From positions 1 to 23,248 of the forward strand of contig CAXQGL010000014.1 in the NCBI GenBank assembly GCA_964223495.1: a stretch of DNA of 23,248 nucleotides. The letters are read 5' to 3'. The translations under genes were made by a program, and so were the position numbers. The DNA is from UBA8752 sp964223495 (GTDB lineage: Bacteria; Bacteroidota; Bacteroidia; Flavobacteriales_D; Sanyastnellaceae). The notes beneath the pieces are model-generated. The model saw only the letters and a program-made list of their open reading frames with translations. It was not told the DNA's origin and did no database searches. Below, piece after piece: positions 22,413 to 23,248 of this stretch. The first letter of the stretch is position 1. Every line of letters begins with the position of its first letter.

Positions 22413-23248
22413 GTGAACATCGAACTGGTCATCAATAAGACCACGTCCGGGTTGCGCATTGCCATGTTGGAGGACGGCCATCTGGTCGAACTCCACGAGG
22501 CCAAAGGCGACCAGGAATATACGGTCGGGGACATTTACCTCGGCCGGGTCAAGAAGGTGCTGCCCAGTCTCAACGCGGGATTCGTGGACGTAGGACATCC
22601 CAAGGATGCTTTCCTCCACTACCTCGATCTGGGACCGCAGTACCGAAGTTTCAAGAAATATGCCCAGCGTGCCATCAAAGGGACGCAGACGACAGCCGAC
22701 CTGGCCAACTTCAAGTTGGAGTCGGACATCGACAAGAAGGGTAATATGAAAGACGTGGTCTCTGCGAGCCAGAATGTGCTCGTGCAGGTCGCGAAAGAGG
22801 CCATCTCCACAAAAGGCCCCCGGTTGACAACCGAGGTCACCCTGGCAGGCAGATACCTCGTGCTGGTCCCGTTTTCGAACAAGATCAGCATCAGCCAACG
22901 CATCCAGAAGGAGAGCGAGCGCAAGCGCCTGAGGGTGCTGCTGCAGAGCATCCGACCGGACACTTGCGGAATCATCGTGCGGACCGTGGCCCAAGAAAAG
23001 GGGGCGGCCGACCTGCATTCCGATTTAGAAGAGTTGAGCAACCGGTGGAAGGAATTGCACACCAACCTGCGCAATGCCAAACCGCGCCAGCGCATCCTCG
23101 GTGAGATCAACAAGACCAGCTCCCTGTTGCGGGATCTGCTGACGCCGGATTTCTCGCAAATCCTGGTGAATGATCCGGACGTCGCAAACGAAGTGAGGGA
23201 GTTCCTCGCCGGGATTGCGCCGGACAAGGTGGACATCGTCAAGGAGTC
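22413..23248 (+). CDS. rng: ribonuclease G/E family (partial, 5' part)
   Basis: An endoribonuclease of the RNase E/G family, acting in rRNA maturation and mRNA decay. About 278 residues are visible; the gene runs off the window end. The GTG at 22413 must be the start, because an in-frame TGA lies at 22407-22409 and no other start is between them. The N-terminus 'IELVINKTTSGLRIAMLEDGHLVELHEAKG' leads into the S1 domain ('VGDIYLGRVKKVLPSLNAGFVDVG'), then 'FLHYLDLGPQ'. After a Bacteroidota-type insert comes the 5'-sensor/RNase H-like part with 'STKGPRLTTEVTLAGRYLVLVP' and 'ISQRI'. The catalytic aspartates and zinc-link cysteines lie beyond the edge. A hairpin precedes the start. Confidence 0.95.
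   Translation, partial: MNIELVINKTTSGLRIAMLEDGHLVELHEAKGDQEYTVGDIYLGRVKKVLPSLNAGFVDVGHPKDAFLHYLDLGPQYRSFKKYAQRAIKGTQTTADLANFKLESDIDKKGNMKDVVSASQNVLVQVAKEAISTKGPRLTTEVTLAGRYLVLVPFSNKISISQRIQKESERKRLRVLLQSIRPDTCGIIVRTVAQEKGAADLHSDLEELSNRWKELHTNLRNAKPRQRILGEINKTSSLLRDLLTPDFSQILVNDPDVANEVREFLAGIAPDKVDIVKE

Noticed and set aside
1..23248. CRISPR arrays, insertion sequences, phage genes or defence islands
   Set aside because: No regularly spaced direct repeats, transposase, integrase or terminal inverted repeats were seen. The content is housekeeping and envelope genes in conserved flavobacterial order.

Overview
The window (about 60% G+C by eye) comes from the chromosome of a Bacteroidota bacterium, most likely a high-GC member of the Flavobacteriales. 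The evidence is a gldE/gldD gliding-motility locus in the order mutY-ssb-gldE-gldD, a divergent HU gene followed by rng, an SDR-type L-threonine 3-dehydrogenase, the Bacteroidota PheS/HU/RNase G sequence types, starts without Shine-Dalgarno sequences, and several TAnnTTTG-like -7 promoter elements. The genus cannot be read from the sequence. No phage, insertion sequence, CRISPR array or other mobile element is visible, and coding density is very high: no gap without a gene exceeds about 120 bases.

Layout. 1-74 (-): tRNA-Pro(GGG). 133-522 (-): small lipoprotein. 593-4241 (+): secreted cyclophilin, pheS, and a TPR/transmembrane protein with what looks like a decayed histidine-kinase core. 4229-8502 (-): L-threonine dehydrogenase, a secreted MORN/YwqK-type protein, an intrinsic terminator, cysS, and a glutaminyl-cyclase-like M28 lipoprotein whose 3' end overlaps the convergent TPR gene by 13 bases. 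8561-9715 (+): QueA-family protein. 9762-21231 (-): one long, tightly packed run read as mutY, ssb, a gldE-gldD fusion, coaX, an outer-membrane barrel protein, a periplasmic TPR protein, lptC, a small membrane protein, a CNNM/CorC-type transporter and a PpiD-like chaperone. Five of its gene junctions are overlaps of one or four bases (TGATG, GTGA, TGATG, TTGA, ATGA). 21326-23248 (+): HU, a membrane-anchored TPR protein, a 30-residue very basic protein resembling the AURKAIP1/COX24 (mS38) ribosomal family, and the start of rng, cut by the window edge.

How the genes fit together. The long minus-strand run is an envelope-biogenesis cluster: lipopolysaccharide export (LptC), outer-membrane protein folding (PpiD-like), an outer-membrane barrel, and gliding/type IX secretion (GldE-GldD), combined with DNA maintenance (MutY, SSB) and CoA synthesis (CoaX). 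The M28 lipoprotein may cyclise the N-terminal glutamines exposed on exported proteins; two proteins in the window have a predicted cleavage site directly before Gln. The plus-strand end (HU, basic ribosomal-type peptide, RNase G) is a nucleoid/RNA module.

The most notable observation is that GldE and GldD, normally separate proteins, are encoded here as one uninterrupted 629-residue reading frame, with the former GldD signal peptide positioned as a membrane-crossing linker. No wholly new defence or mobile system was found.
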